NCBI GenBank assembly: GCA_013399855.1
Contig: VXAY01005673.1
Span: 186,001 to 250,000, forward strand
Length of the DNA: 64,000 nucleotides
Direction: 5' to 3'
DNA from: Oxyruncus cristatus
Lineage: Eukaryota; Chordata; Aves; Passeriformes; Cotingidae
Positions 13,093 to 25,671 of this stretch are shown here, in pieces. Both the position numbers and the translations under genes were made by a program. Within the stretch, counting starts at the first letter, position 1, and the number at the start of each line of letters is the position of its first letter. A model generated the notes under the pieces. That model saw nothing but the letters and a program-made list of their open reading frames with translations, searched no databases and had not been told where the DNA came from.

Positions 13093-16000
13093 CTGGTCAC
13101 GGCTGTGCTCAGACTTTGATAAGGAGTTGTCTCACAAAAGCTCCTAGCAGTCTAGTGTCATTCCAGAAAACCACTCTCTTATCAAAGGTCATGTCAAAAA
13201 TTTGGAGGGAAGCAGGCCCAATAAATGTAGATGTCACAGGACATTGTTTATTCATGCTAATGTTCCTGAAATCATACTTCCCACTGGCAGAACAACTTTA
13301 TGGAAGCATTGGGGAAAACTGCTGTTTGTTCATCAGCAAAATCATGCATGTCAGCATGCTGCTGTGGTTGAGTAATTTTACACTGAGGTTAGTACAGGGG
13401 AGCTAGCCCTAGAGGTTTGGAAGAAGTGGATTTCAGAAAGGCTAGGGGCATATCCAGCTCTCTGAACATGAGACACATGTACCTACAATACAGTCTGAAG
13501 GAACCGTCACCAGAGCACAGTCATTAGGTTTGCCCAAATGTGCATCCTTTTTCCTGACAATCTGACAGGCCAAGATGTTCATTTCTAGTAGCTGAAACAC
13601 TGATTTTACCCAAGTAACATTTGCACCAACCTACCTGAGTAAGGCAGGACAAGATTTGGCCTGCGCAGACACTGCCTGGTTTGATAAATAAGACAACTGC
13701 TGTGTTCTTTTCCTGTCGTGACTTCCCAGGGGTGGCCAAGAGACTCTGTAAGGGCATGTCTCACAAGGGGCCTTTAGGCATCAATGTTTGGCATCTCCTC
13801 CCGAGAAATAATTGCCCAGCTATTGTCTCTCTCATGACATGGGTGGCCCTGCAGTGAAGGTCCTACATTTGGTCCTGTTTCTGTTGCAGTTGTTCTGTGG
13901 TCTTTGGCAAATCTTTTAGCTTCTGCTACATCTCAGACCAGTCCAGCTTCACTGTCTGAAACAGGCTGGGGCTCACCTGAAGCTCCATGAGTCTCCTGGG
14001 ACAAAGCTGTTGTCTCCTGAGCAGGCTCATCCCCACAGTCCTCCCTGAGATGGCAGCAAACCAAGCAGTGTGCTGGAAGTTCCATGGTTCTTGTGAAACA
14101 CATGCAGTCAGAAAGGCAGAGACCAAGAAGGAGTCCAAACCTTATTTCTAGTCTGCTTTTTTCAGTGGGCTGGTATAGGTTCCTGTATAGCTCTGCCTCT
14201 CCTCTTATCCTTCCTTCCACATGCTACAGATTCCAGAGAGTAAAAAGGCTCTATGAAATAACAATAAATGGAAGGAAAAGAGATCTCTGATGAATGCCCA
14301 AGTTGATCTGTCAGCACAACCCTTTCAGTGGTCAGTTCTGCCTCTGCCTCCCTTACAAGGACAAGCATCCTCTTAAAAGAGGCCTGCAGGAGGGCTGTAG
14401 ATATCAGGCCTAAGATCACAGCTGGGCTGCCTCACAAAGCATGAAAGTGAGAGGAAAACGGGAGGGGAGGATAACAGCTAATGTTCTTCAACAACTTGTC
14501 CTCCCCTGCTTTTTCAAAACTGCCACTGTCATCATGCAAGGCAATAAGGAAGACAGTGTGATCTGGCACCATCCACCCTGTGCCCCTCCTATATTAAGAT
14601 ATAGATTAAGCTGTCAGTGACCAGACGCAGCTGGTAAGACAGCTGTAGCTCTCTGCCTTGATCTATTTTGGATTTACTTGCTCCTCCTCTCTTCCCTACT
14701 TGCATTTTCCCTATGTAATTTTGAATTATTAAAAATGAAATTTCCTTGAAGGTGGGTTTGCATTAATTTTGGGATCTGATTGCACCGATGTTGCTCTTAA
14801 TTTCCTTTTCAGAGAAAAGATGGATTTGCATGGAGGTGGGGAATCATTTTTTCGGGCATGACATCCAAGCCAGATCCAGTTGAACCAAACGTGTGATTTT
14901 TATCAGGTTGCACGTGATGGCTCGATCCTGAGTAAAGGTGGCATGAATTTTGTGGAAGGTTGTCCAAAGCTGGCACATGCTGAAGCCCTATCTCCAAGCA
15001 GCATGTTGCAGTCAGGTGGATTACACAGGGAAAGAGAGGGGCTGAACAAAGGGCCGGCCTCCAAATATGCAAGGGTGGCACTCTCCTTTTGGAGCAGGAA
15101 TGGCTGGTATGAACAGCTGGTTATCGTAGGCAATGTCCCAGCTTCCCTATCTCCAGTCAAGTGTGCTACATGCACCAATGGTTTGGCCTCGGTGACCACG
15201 GTAGAGACACACAGGCTTTCTTAATGACCAGTGCTTTCTGGGTGCACCAGAGATTCGGACTGTGTGGCTAAAAGAAAGTGTAGGACCTGGCTTATTCAGC
15301 CACCAGTTTTTTACCTCTGTTGAGCCCACACCAAAGCAGCTCCTTCCTGTTCTGCCTAAACCTGTAGCTCTTTTCCTGGTACCCAATAAATACTCATCAA
15401 TAACAGTACTTAGTGCTTTATCACATGTTCTGCCTACTAACCCCAGACTAGAAAATATTTGACCCTAAGTGATGTTTTCTTCCTCTCCAACCGCACTTTG
15501 TAGTATCAGACTTCAATCTATGTCCAACTCAAACTTCAGCTAAAGAATGTGTCATTGCTAATGTATAACCAGGGAGTGTGAAGCTGCGTGTGAGAACAGC
15601 ACACACTACCAGTGTGAGAACAAGCTGCAAGCACATAAAGCAACCTCTGCTGCTGCAGAGCATTGTTTGATGTACTTTTTTGCAGGACTCTGTCTGGAGA
15701 CCTCATGTTGAAGCTAGCTCCAAATACAGCTGCTTCCCCATTCCAGGGCCAAGGACATCACAGAGGAACTGAAGACTTTTCCTTTCTAGGTGTTTGGTTT
15801 TAATCTGCACTGCTCAAAGATGTTTAAGATCTGGTTAATACCAAATCTTCTCTTACCCCATACCACACTGTATGGAGTCTGTCTGGGAGGACATTTAACA
15901 GAAAGCTCCCTAGGTCTGTGGACCTTGCATCAGACCTTGCTTCCCTCTTGGTGGGCTGAAGCTTGATTTGCTAAGCTTGCTGTTGGTCCCATCCCACTGC

Positions 16001-17190
16001 TCTCATATGCAAAACTTCTGCTGTGTGGTGAGCTGAGAAACACTGGGGCAAGGAGAAGCAGCTTCCAGGATGACTGCAATGGTGTGTTATGCACAAAAAA
16101 AAAAAGCAACTTCCTACATATAAGGATTGCAAAGGCATACATGTAGTCATTTAGTGAGATTCAGTGTACACATGTGAACCCACTACACTCCCCAGCGCCA
16201 GGTAGCATCACCAAGCTTGACAAACTGGCCCCCACTTGCAGTGGGCAAAGGTAGTTCAATTAAAATTCCCTTGGATCAGCTAATGACACTCCAGATTGGC
16301 AACTGGCTCAGTTGTTACGAGGCCAGCGTGGGTGAGCAGCACCCGCAAGCAGCACAGAGGATCACTCGGGTAGGAGATATTGTGGGTCAGGCCAGATCGC
16401 CCACAGCCACAGCAACCACCTCAGATGCACTACGTGCTTCCACCCACCACGGAACATTTCCTAATACCCTCTGACAAACTCAGCACGCCACTGAAGGAGA
16501 ACAGGGTTTGCCTTCAGCTAGAGTGCCCAAATCCAAAATACGTGCCACAGCCAGCATGCATGAGGCCAGGAAGAGGCAGGGAGATTTTGCACCATGGATC
16601 TGGAACAACCAGATGGGACAGTTTTCACACAGGGCAACCAAAGTCTTGGCAGGCCAAGGTGGTTGATGGGTGAGTGGAACTCTCACACAAGAGAAATGCA
16701 GCACGAGGAACCAGCTTGGGGCACCAAGCATGGTTCTCAGAGAAAATGATAATTAATTGGTGGCTCAAGTGGTCCTAGGAGGCATCTCAGGAAGCACTCA
16801 GACAGGGAGCACCCTCTGTGTCCCATCTGCTATTAGTAAGGAGACATCTTGGTATATACACATGACCATGGTATGCTGGGATAGTCCTGCTGCCTCTGTC
16901 AGATTTGCTCTGGTTACATAGTGTCCAGCTCTGCAGATATGGGGCCTGTGATGTGACCCAAACTTTGATAATCTACCTAGGACAGAAGGAGGTCAAACAG
17001 CCTCTCACCTCCCCATACTGCAGACTGTGGAACTCTACTGCAGGTCAGGCCAAGGAGGGATGTGCCCTGAGGTGCACAGGGGCTCAGGCAGCAGCCCTGC
17101 TGATGACTATGGTGTCTGCATGGGAGACAGGATTGCTTGGAAGAACTTTTATGTGTTAAGACACCAGCCATGGCACAGCAGAACAGTAAC
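13093..17190. other. Non-coding stretch, no supported gene
   Basis: No gene is recognised. Frames reach 114 codons (14880-15224, +) without any known domain. An 11-base A run is at 16095-16105. A weak MIR-like patch lies within this stretch and is listed separately. Confidence 0.65.
13850..13935 (+). repeat. Possible MIR SINE remnant
   Basis: The order 'ggtcctgtttctg ... tgtggtctttggcaaatcttttagcttct ... atctcag' follows the MIR core 'gctctgcc ... gtgaccttgggcaagtcacttaacctct ... cctcag'. Divergence is high and the flanks are not recognisable, so this is tentative. Confidence 0.35.
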
Positions 17191-17320
17191 ACTGGGACTC
17201 TCAGGGCCTGGCTTCCATCCCCGGCTTTGCCATGGCCTTCACAGGGTCATGCTGGGCAAGTCATATCCCTTATCTGTGCCTCCACATGAGGAAATGAGTT
17301 AGAAGGAGGATAATGAGGAC
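17191..17320 (+). repeat. MIR-type SINE remnant
   Basis: The segment follows the MIR consensus in order: a 'cctggcttccatccc..ggctttgcc' block, then 'gggcaagtcatatccctt', then 'atctgtgcctcc', then 'gaggaaatgag' and 'ggataatgagg'. MIR is an old tRNA-derived SINE family shared by amniotes, and this copy is strongly diverged and inactive. The assignment is from motif order, not from an alignment score. Confidence 0.65.
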
Positions 17321-17599
17321 AAATCTTTGGGCTCCAGGGTTGGAGGGTCCCTCCCTGCAGGTTCAGACTGAGAGTGGATAAGAACACCACTTTGCTTGAC
17401 ACAACACTGGTGTGCGGTGTCAAAGATGACATCATGGCATGTGAACAAGCGTTTACGCTCTGAAAGAGAAAATAGCAGAGGCACGTGTAATCGTTTGCTT
17501 TTCATGCCAACATATTTTCCTTATGTAAAGAGAGGCTCTGGCGGCCCTAAGGATGCTGAGAGATGCCTGTGCTCCCCTGTGAAGGTGGAACTATCAGGC

Positions 17600-17647
17600 A
17601 AGGATGCCAGCATACCTGCCTGGGTAAATTTGTGCATGCACTTCATG
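17600..17647. repeat. Unnamed dispersed repeat, copy B
   Basis: Partner of the 13041-13092 segment, in the same orientation, about 79% identical over 48 aligned positions. It lies roughly 280 bases downstream of the MIR remnant but does not overlap it. Family unknown. Confidence 0.5.
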
Positions 17648-18411
17648 TTATAATAGGCTTTGGTATCTGATAACAGAGACCTGCTGGAGTCTGGCATGAG
17701 GACAGAAGGAATCAAAGGTCATGTCATGAATTCCAGTTATGCTGATAGACATCTACAGCCAGAGGAAGGAGCTCAAGAACAGGAACTGTAAAGTGGTTGG
17801 GAGGGCTGGAAAACAGAAACTGGTTCAGGGATGACAGGTATGGGTCATTTTGGACCCCAGATGGACAACTGCATGTGCATATTTGTCATAGGACATAGGA
17901 AGGTGTTTTCCCTGATGGAGTTACCCATGAACTCTGCCATTACTAGTTCAACAAACAGACACACTGCAATAAATGTATTAAATAGCTAGCACATGTCTCT
18001 CCAGAAGCCTCTCCCTGATGGAGAAGCTGATTCATCACATGGATGGGCAGATCAGCAGATAGGTAGGAGATGCAAATATGCAGTGTGTACCTTGCACCAG
18101 GGAAACCGTCTGCCCACAGAAACAGCTGAGAATATATGTGACATAGCACAAAGGTGCTCGGCTCGCTGCCTGCTTTTGCCTTTTTAGTCTGATGCTACCA
18201 CTTGCCTTGTGCCTTACGCCTAGCAGGTGCCTGGGAGGCACAGTTCTCCTGTGGTGCACACTGGGCTCTGAGCAAGTTCACACCAGGAGTGAGACTCGGC
18301 AGCTCTGCATGGACATGGTTCGGCAATTGTTGCACAGCATAGCTCTGTGATGGGTCCTGGAGGCAGGAAGAGGAACTGTAGGGTCCTACGAAACCCAGAA
18401 GAAAAGAATGC

Positions 18412-18433
18412 GATGGGATGGGATGGGATGGGA
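18412..18433. repeat. (GATGG)n pentanucleotide repeat
   Basis: Just over four perfect GATGG units followed by diverged copies (gacag, gatgg-like). Short tandem repeat of no obvious role. Confidence 0.8.
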
Positions 18434-20969
18434 CAGAACAGGATAAAAATGAAGGATGGGGAAGCAGAAGACAAACTCCTTGCAAGTGACTGACACTTGC
18501 AGTTGTATCACAATAAATTCTCATTTCTTTCTCATTATTTGTTTCTTCTTATTCTTCAGTTAAATGATTCCACTGTTTTCACAACATTCTCCTCGAGCTT
18601 CAGACTAGATGTGCTCACTCTGCCTTTACTCTTCAAATCAGGACTTCTATTTGGGTTCACCTGCTTCATGGCTGTTGTTTTTTGCCTCTTCACAGGTGCT
18701 GACAAAGACTTTGCTGACACTGTTTAAAGTCACTTTTGAGCCAGGAAAGATCTGGTAAACAGGCACGAGGTTGAAAGGCAGACACAGCATAGGCAGGGAC
18801 ACTACAGACTGCTAAAATGTGTTATTATCAGAACGTCTTTTTTCTTCACTGGCACATGTTAGTGGCACACGTCAGGCAGCGACAGAACCTACCTGTAAGG
18901 AACTGCACTAGGTGTTGGGTTTTAGCAGCTGAGTAGTCACAAATCTGGGCCACTGAAAGCTGGCTCCAAACTCCTGGCAAACAAATGGGGAAAATCTCAT
19001 TGAGTTCAGGGAGGTTTGGCTTCAACTTCACAGCGAACAGCCTGAAACTGAAACATCAGATGCATAAAGCCCCACCCATGCAGTAACTACAAGGAAACGG
19101 GACTAAAACTGATAGATTTGAGCCTCAGTGAACAGATTAAATCACCCATTTGAATTAGCAAATTAAATAAGCAGGTGACCTTATTTTTAAATATTAAATA
19201 AAAACTTCTTTGTCATTTATCCTTTTTAATTATTTTCCACAAAGAAAGGTTGATAGTCATCAGGCTGTAACCAAAAAGACCCTGTTGACCTAACCACATA
19301 CAGTCTATGTGCTAACTTACTGTTACCAGCAGACAGTTTTATCTACACATAATTACTTACAACTTTACATGTTTTTATTAGGTCTTGATTATTACATTTT
19401 TCTATACTGGGAAATGGTGAGTTATGTATTTTTAATTTGTTATAGGATGACTATCTTCAGAATTGATTCATATCAGGCTGCATACAGAATGAAATTTGAA
19501 TCCATTAAAAAATCTCCAAAACCAATTTTATTAAACTCTTAGTTTATTAGTTATAAAACCACCTTTGTTGCAAAACAGGAAAGAAAAGCTAATATCAAAC
19601 AAAAGAAGTTTTATCAGTGACTAGTGGGTTAAACAGGTTGTTCCAGGACACTATATACCCCCACAATATAGATCTGCTATATCTTGTCCTCTCACCCTCA
19701 TTTTTCTCATAGACCGGAGGAGAAAAACAAGCTTACCTTCTTTTTCCAAACCTCATCCAGTTTCTCAAGTTTGAATGAGCAAGTCACTAAGTTTAAGTTA
19801 TTGGATAGACTGAAATGGAATAAATAGTCGTCTTCTACTCATGGAAGAGCAATTGCTTTCAAAAGTGGATTTATCACTTATCAAGTTTTGGTTCCAGGTG
19901 CTTAGGTAGTGGTTTGGTTCAGCTTTCTGAAATGTTTTGGCAGGAAGCATGTGTAACTTGATATTTTAAAAAATAATCAAGACAAAGAGAAGCTTTTTAT
20001 CAAATATACTAAGCTTCCTAATACAGATGGCCATTGTTCCACATTTAAATAGCTCTATTTCAATAGAGAGAAAATGTACTGAATTTATAATTTTCTTAAA
20101 ATTTTCTGCTAGTGTTACTGTAAGTTGTCTGTGATGGATGTTAAGAATGGGATGGACCTTAGTTCCCTGCCCAGTGACCAGACTACTTTAAGCTGCCACT
20201 AAGAGACCATGGGTGGCTTCAGCACTGCAAATCATTGCCCCAGAGACAAAGTTTCCAACTGGGCATTACAAGTACCCCACCAGGACGGACAGAGATGTCA
20301 GAGCAGTCATGTCCACCCATTTCTTTAATCCTCTTCCACCCACCCTGTTTTTCCTGTCACAATCACCAAAGAAATCTTTCCATACTGTTTGCATGACTGG
20401 AGAAAGATCCTGGAAAACATGAACAGACCATAAGCCAATGATGAGATGCCTGCTTGGACTGGAAAGGCATCTGAAACAATACCTTGAAGATTCTGCGCCC
20501 CTGGCCTCTCCACCTACCCCTAGGAAGCAGGCCTAATCATGTGGGAAAGGGGCAGCCTCTCCCTGCGGGACACTGTGGAAGAGGCCAACATGCTATTCTA
20601 AGAGGTTATAATGCCATTCTGTTTTATTGCCAGTTGGCAATAATTAGCTTGCTACTGTCCTCTTTCTGAATTGTCTCAACCAAGGAGTATCTGTTAGTGA
20701 TTTATACTTGGCACTTCCCTGATAAAAATTTTTCCATTCTAACTCAGCTTGAGCAAGACTTCTCTCTGTGCCAACTTCACTGAAGTGTCTCACCTTCCTA
20801 TTTTGCCTCTTTTTTATAGTAAATGCCATAGGAGAGGCAAATGGAGGATTTTTGTGACAGTAGCCTGTTTGATACTCTTCAATTGTCAGTGCTCAGTCCA
20901 TCATCTTGCCTGGTGGCAACAAACATGTCATCATTAAGAGGAGTTGTTTTGGGGTCAGATGCTCCTAAC

Positions 20970-21010
20970 CTCCAGCTTCACTGGCTGAGATGAATCTATG
21001 TTATGCCAGC
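20970..21010. repeat. Possible ancient amniote repeat fragment
   Basis: The phrase 'atgccagctgaggatctg' at 21003-21020 and the bases before it resemble the end of an old amniote interspersed repeat ('..tacaccagctgaggatctgg'). It is short and could be chance. It is related by phrase to the fragments near 8.2 kb and 57.75 kb. Confidence 0.3.
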
Positions 21011-24000
21011 TGAGGATCTGTTCCTTCAGGAAAACAAGGCCTATTGGAAAGACTGCATAGAGAGGAAAAACAGGGTTTCTTAAAAGGTTAGCTAACACTG
21101 CTTTAGCTAAAGCCCACCACAGCCCAATTTCTGGAGGCTTATAGAACGTAAATCTTGGATTAACTCAATATTCAGTAGAGCTTTGCAATCCACTCGTAAC
21201 ATTTCCCAGTTCAGTGTGAAGAACTGGGCCTCTTATGAGCCTCTTTTCAGCATTTCTCCAAAGCTGTGGATATCCTTCTCCAGTGACGGATTTGGAGGGG
21301 ATACATTATGAGCAGGACACTAATCTGCTCCTCTACTGCAGCGTGTCGGGAAGGGAATCTCAGATGGTATCATGCAGCATTTGATCCCTGTTTCCTTTCT
21401 AGGTTAACCTGATGGAGACACCAATGTGCAGGCCCTTGAGCCCAGACTCCAGTATTTAACCACTAGAAACATTCTGGTGTCAAGTTTTCACAGATGTTTT
21501 TAGGGGGAAGAATATATCCTAGATCCTAAATCAACTTGACTAGAAAAGGCAGTATGCTGTCACTACTGTGACACTACTGTCAGTCATTGCTGTTCAGAAG
21601 TTTATGTATGTCTCAGGAACCACGACAGAGTGAAAACCATAAGCTCAGTCTGTTAAGCACCATTATTACCTTTGGTGCTCACGTTTTTACTTTCCATGTT
21701 CACTCTCTATTTTTTAATGCCTGAGAGGTCTTCTGTTTGCAATTCGGTGTAAGCTTCTGGCTAGAAGAAACAATTAACCTTGCCTCCAATCAGGACGGAA
21801 GCAGAAAGGTATGGAGAGAAGATTAAAATCAAATCCCCAAACATAAAAGGAAATTTGAAGCAAAAAAATTGAAAAGTGGAACGGCATGCTTCAACTCTGT
21901 CATTGATAAAATATTTTGCAATCCTGGAAAAATTAATAGCTTCTTTGGCATAATCTTTATGACCTTAAAGGGGTGATAAGGAAAGTAATAAAGAACTGTT
22001 TCTGAAAGGTTATGCGTTTTCCTAGTCAACTCAGTTTTTCCTTCTCACCTCCAAGGCTAACATTCAAAAGGAAGTTTGACACATATGGATTTTGTCGGAA
22101 CTTGGAAGCTGTTTATTTAGCTTCTCCCAAGATACTACCTGTGGAACTTTGCAGAGCAGGCAAGAAAGGGAGCCCTGTGAAGTGGCAATGGCGTCGGAAA
22201 AGTGAAGGGTGCATAGCTCAAACTGCTCAAGTTTATTAAAACAAAATAGGTCAGCAGAGTTGCCCAGAGGGTTACATAAGGCAGAAAGTAGCACTCCACA
22301 GGAGAGGAGAAGGGAGACTGTTAAAAGGCAAAGCCACTCCAGTTTGTTTATGGCCAGAGATAACTGCCTTGTGGTGTGTCTGTTCTCCGTAGCTGACAGA
22401 GTAAATCACACTCTTTATCTCCACAGCAGATGAGAAATCGGACTGGGCTGTTGTTTTGTGATTAAAGCAAATGGGGCTTTTATTTATTATTATGGCTAGC
22501 ATTATTATTTTGTTCCTGCGATCTCTGCATTTCAGTCTCTATGTAAGGAATTTCACCACAATGATTTGCTTGAAGGGAATGTTAGGAATCATAATAGCAG
22601 TAAGGATAAAACCTTCATACACCTGAAAAGGGTATAAGAAAGGTGGGTTGCCAGTTGTGTACAGGCAAGGGAAATGATCAAATGTGCTTCGGGATACTGC
22701 AGAGCCAGGCTGGGAGCTGACACTCTCACCCTGGCCCAGAGGTCAGCCCAAAGGCCAATATGACATCCGGGAATGTGAAAGTACCTGTGGCCTGCCAATG
22801 CACCTGTCCCAGTACCAGTCTCCTTCTGTTCTGCCTCCTCCTCCTGTGCCAGAAATCCAGCTTCATATCTTAAACACGGTCAGCTCTGTCACAGTTCCCC
22901 ACCCCTTGGCATGGACAGCGGAGGGAAGACCCTCTTGCAGAGAGGTCAGGCCCCCTGCAGCTCTCACATCTCAGTAAGGGTATTCTCACTTTCAGGTACT
23001 CAAATCTCAAACCACTGGTAGTATTTATCCTGCAGAAGTGGAAGCCTGTTTTCCCTGTTCATGTCTCCTCCTTGGCTCCTGTGACACATTACTCCTTCCT
23101 TTCTGCAACCTCGGCTCAGTCAGAGAGCAGAGCCACTTGCATTGAGAGCTCTTCCCAAAATTAGGCAGAACCCAGGCTGCACTAAAGTTCATACAATCAG
23201 AGAACATCTGATATCACAGAAAACACCAGTACTATTTCCATTGGTTTTGGTCTGTAAGAGCAAATGGGAGCTCTTTGCTTGTTTTCAGAGTGTCTGATCC
23301 AATGACACCTACTGAGTGGGCCATGACCCAGGAAGCTTCTCAGCAGCTCCAGGAACACGTTCGTGGGAAGAAACATGCACCACATCCCTGTGAGCCATTT
23401 GCTGAGAGCTGGTTAGAGAAACAATGGAGCTTTATCTTTCACAGGAAAATGCTGAATCATCAAAAAACACACTTCTCATAGGGGCACATCAGCTTTCATG
23501 ACATTTTCAGGCAGAATTTTCTCTAATGCAGGATAGAAAGCAGAAGGTTAATTTTATTTTGGTGAAGGGTAGAGAGCTGAAGGACACAGACAGGGATAAG
23601 AGGCTCTAACATATTCAGTCCACTGTACAAGCAATGTGAGAGACAGTTCAAGTTTTAATCAGCCTGGTCCAGAACCAGGGCTGGATCTGCTCAGCTGTGT
23701 GCTCTGAGCAAACACCTGCATGTTGGAGAATAGCTGGAGGGGACAGGGGTGAAGGTGCCTCTCCATGTATAATTTTTGCAAGACATGTTTGAAAAGGCCT
23801 GAGTCCGTCCCATGTCAGAATAGCAGTTCTGACACCCTGCAGATCTCTGTACATGAGGACTCAGCTCTCCTAGCCAGATGGATGGTTTGCATTCTTCTAC
23901 ACCTCATCTGCATCCTTCCAACTCACCAACCGGCAGCAGCATCTGTGCCATACATAGGGTCACATCCCTACAGGACAAAATGCCCTGGGATAAGGCATAA

Positions 24001-24880
24001 GAGCCCTCCCCTTCTGTCAGAACACTGCTTCCTTTCTTTCTTGTCCAGAAACTTTTCTCTTTATCAGGCAACCTCAGCCATGCCAGCATGGAACAGGCTC
24101 TTGGCTGTGAGAGCACTGGCTTCTTTCATGCTACACCAGTTTATCCTCTGGATTTACCCTCTGGATCTAGGCCTCTGGAGCACAGCACGGATGCTCCCAC
24201 CCCAGCACTCAGGGCTCTCTGGAACATGCAGACAAAAGCACTGCATGCTTCTATCCCAACCTGCCAGAAATGTATCAAGCTGCTTCTGCAATATCCACCC
24301 GGCACAGGAATGCTGCTCTTTAGGGTCACTCTCTTCCCCCAGCAGGTCTGGCCCTATCCTGTAAGCCCTTGCTGCTGGGTGAAATGCATGTTCTTTTGGC
24401 ACACAGATGCCTTTGTTCAGTTGCCTCTGCTCTTTTTCAGGGATCATCCACAGCCTCTGCAGCACTCACTCTGGGCTCTCTTCCTTTTTGGTGCCCCTGA
24501 AAGTGTGGTGTTTTCTGTTTCAGTTACACCAAAGCTCAATTAAAAAGCAACCCAACGTGTATCTTTTTTAGTGGGCCACGCTTTGGCAAAATGGAAATCC
24601 TTCTCTGGTGTGTTCTCCTAACAGGTAGCCATTTCCATGACTAGTACAGATATTTATTCCTCCTCACATGTGACTGGGAGCCCTAATTCCTGGGAAGAAA
24701 GAGCACAGCATTACTTGTATAGTCCACAGTGTTAGAGGCCTTTGAAACTGCATTTGCTAGTCCTTCAGCTTCGTGTTGGCTTCAACAGGCCAAAATTTAA
24801 AGCAGGTCTGTGCTCTAGTGAGTAACTGATGTAATTACGCTCACTTGTTACAAGGAGAAGCTTTCACAAGAGGGGGAGGA

Positions 24881-25060
24881 GGTGGCCCCACGCCAGGAGG
24901 TGTGTCCCCGATGACAAGCCGCTGAGCCAATCACAGCCCTGAAAGATCATCACATTCATACCAAAAAGAAAAGAAACCGCCCCAGGGTATTTATATTGAG
25001 GAAGGGAAAAAAAAAAAAAAAAAAAAAAAAAGAGTTGGCAAGAAAGAGAAAAAGAGACTG
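24881..25060 (+). promoter_or_regulatory. Promoter-like segment: CCAAT box, TATA-like element
   Basis: A canonical CCAAT box within 'gagccaatcaca' lies at 24927-24931. About 57 bases further on is a TATA-like 'tatttatatt' at 24988-24997, and some 10 bases after that a 25-base A run. The order and spacing would suit a plus-strand start near 25.02 kb. The whole element lies 0.65 kb before an assembly gap and CpG island, which supports a promoter region. No transcript evidence is available, and CCAAT and TATA-like strings also occur by chance. Confidence 0.35.
25007..25031. repeat. Poly(A) tract of 25
   Basis: Uninterrupted run of 25 adenines, the longest homopolymer in the window, followed by a purine-rich 'agagttggcaagaaagagaaaaagaga'. 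I see no target-site duplication or gene-derived sequence before it, so a retrocopy tail is not supported. Confidence 0.85.
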
Positions 25061-25671
25061 AGAACCTGCAACTTTGTTAACTAACTCTACAGCTGAATTG
25101 AAAAAGGCCAGGCTGGTCCCCCTACAAGTCTTGCTTCCCATCCCCTCCCCTCTCCCCAAGCATCTCTGGAAATCTGTCTGTACGTTGGAGTGAAAAGTTC
25201 AGCTGCTTGGAGTGGTCCTCCTCTCCCCCTGCCAAGGCAACCTCGTAAGCCGCTGCCTGTGGGGCTGCCTGCCCTGACCTGAGCAGAACTCGTCCTCGGG
25301 AGGATGAGCCCCAGCAGGCAGGTGGGCAGTGGTCCCCCGGCAGCGATCCCTTGATACCAGCAGGGCAAGGACCGGGACCGTCCAGAAGCCCCGAGGGTTA
25401 ATAATTACCGTCACAGCACCCAGCACGCTGGCACGGGCTCCCAGCTCCCTGTATCTCTGTTAAACAGCTAGAGAAAGAGAAGGCAGGTTTAGCTTTAACC
25501 AAGGGGTAAACGGTCAGCACTTCCAAATGCTGAACCACCAAAAAGAGCCAGCCACAGGTTATTTATTCCACTTGCACAAGAGGACTGTGTTGTCCAAAGG
25601 ATGAGAGACCCCGCAGCGGTCTATAAACCCATTTTCTGCCCCTGGCCTGTTGGATGAACCAGGGGAAAAAA
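25060..25671. other. 5' flank of the gap: probable promoter or UTR DNA
   Basis: GC content rises through this segment. It contains an HNF1-like palindrome (25396-25409) and several TAAC/TTAA-rich short motifs (25490-25515). Frames are open by composition only. It could be a 5' untranslated exon, a promoter or an enhancer. The adjoining gap prevents a decision. Confidence 0.4.
25396..25409. promoter_or_regulatory. HNF1-like homeodomain palindrome
   Basis: The bases 'ggttaataattacc' match the HNF1 consensus half-sites GTTAAT-N-ATTAAC at all but one or two positions, with the correct one-base spacer. HNF1A and HNF1B are homeodomain regulators of liver, kidney and gut genes. A single match has modest predictive value, but the location in the probable promoter makes it more plausible. 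Confidence 0.35.

Larger units (their letters stand above)
17650..24880. other. Non-coding stretch, AT-rich centre, no supported gene
   Basis: No gene is recognised. A GATGG-type run lies at 18412-18433. The block 19140-20110 is markedly AT-rich with few repeats, which could reflect a conserved non-coding element or simply local composition. At 23765-24543 two plus-strand frames (199 and 151 codons) overlap each other and a minus-strand frame. The sequence there is pyrimidine-rich and stop-poor, and the predicted proteins resemble nothing I know. Confidence 0.6.

Noticed and set aside
23765..24543. Overlapping plus-strand frames of 199 and 151 codons as a possible gene
   Set aside because: Two different frames are open over the same DNA, and a minus-strand frame of 103 codons overlaps as well. 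The sequence is pyrimidine-rich and stop-poor, and neither product has a recognisable domain or a sensible composition.
25007..25031. A25 tract as the tail of a processed pseudogene
   Set aside because: The upstream sequence is not coding-like, no target-site duplication is visible, and CR1 machinery in birds rarely makes polyadenylated retrocopies.
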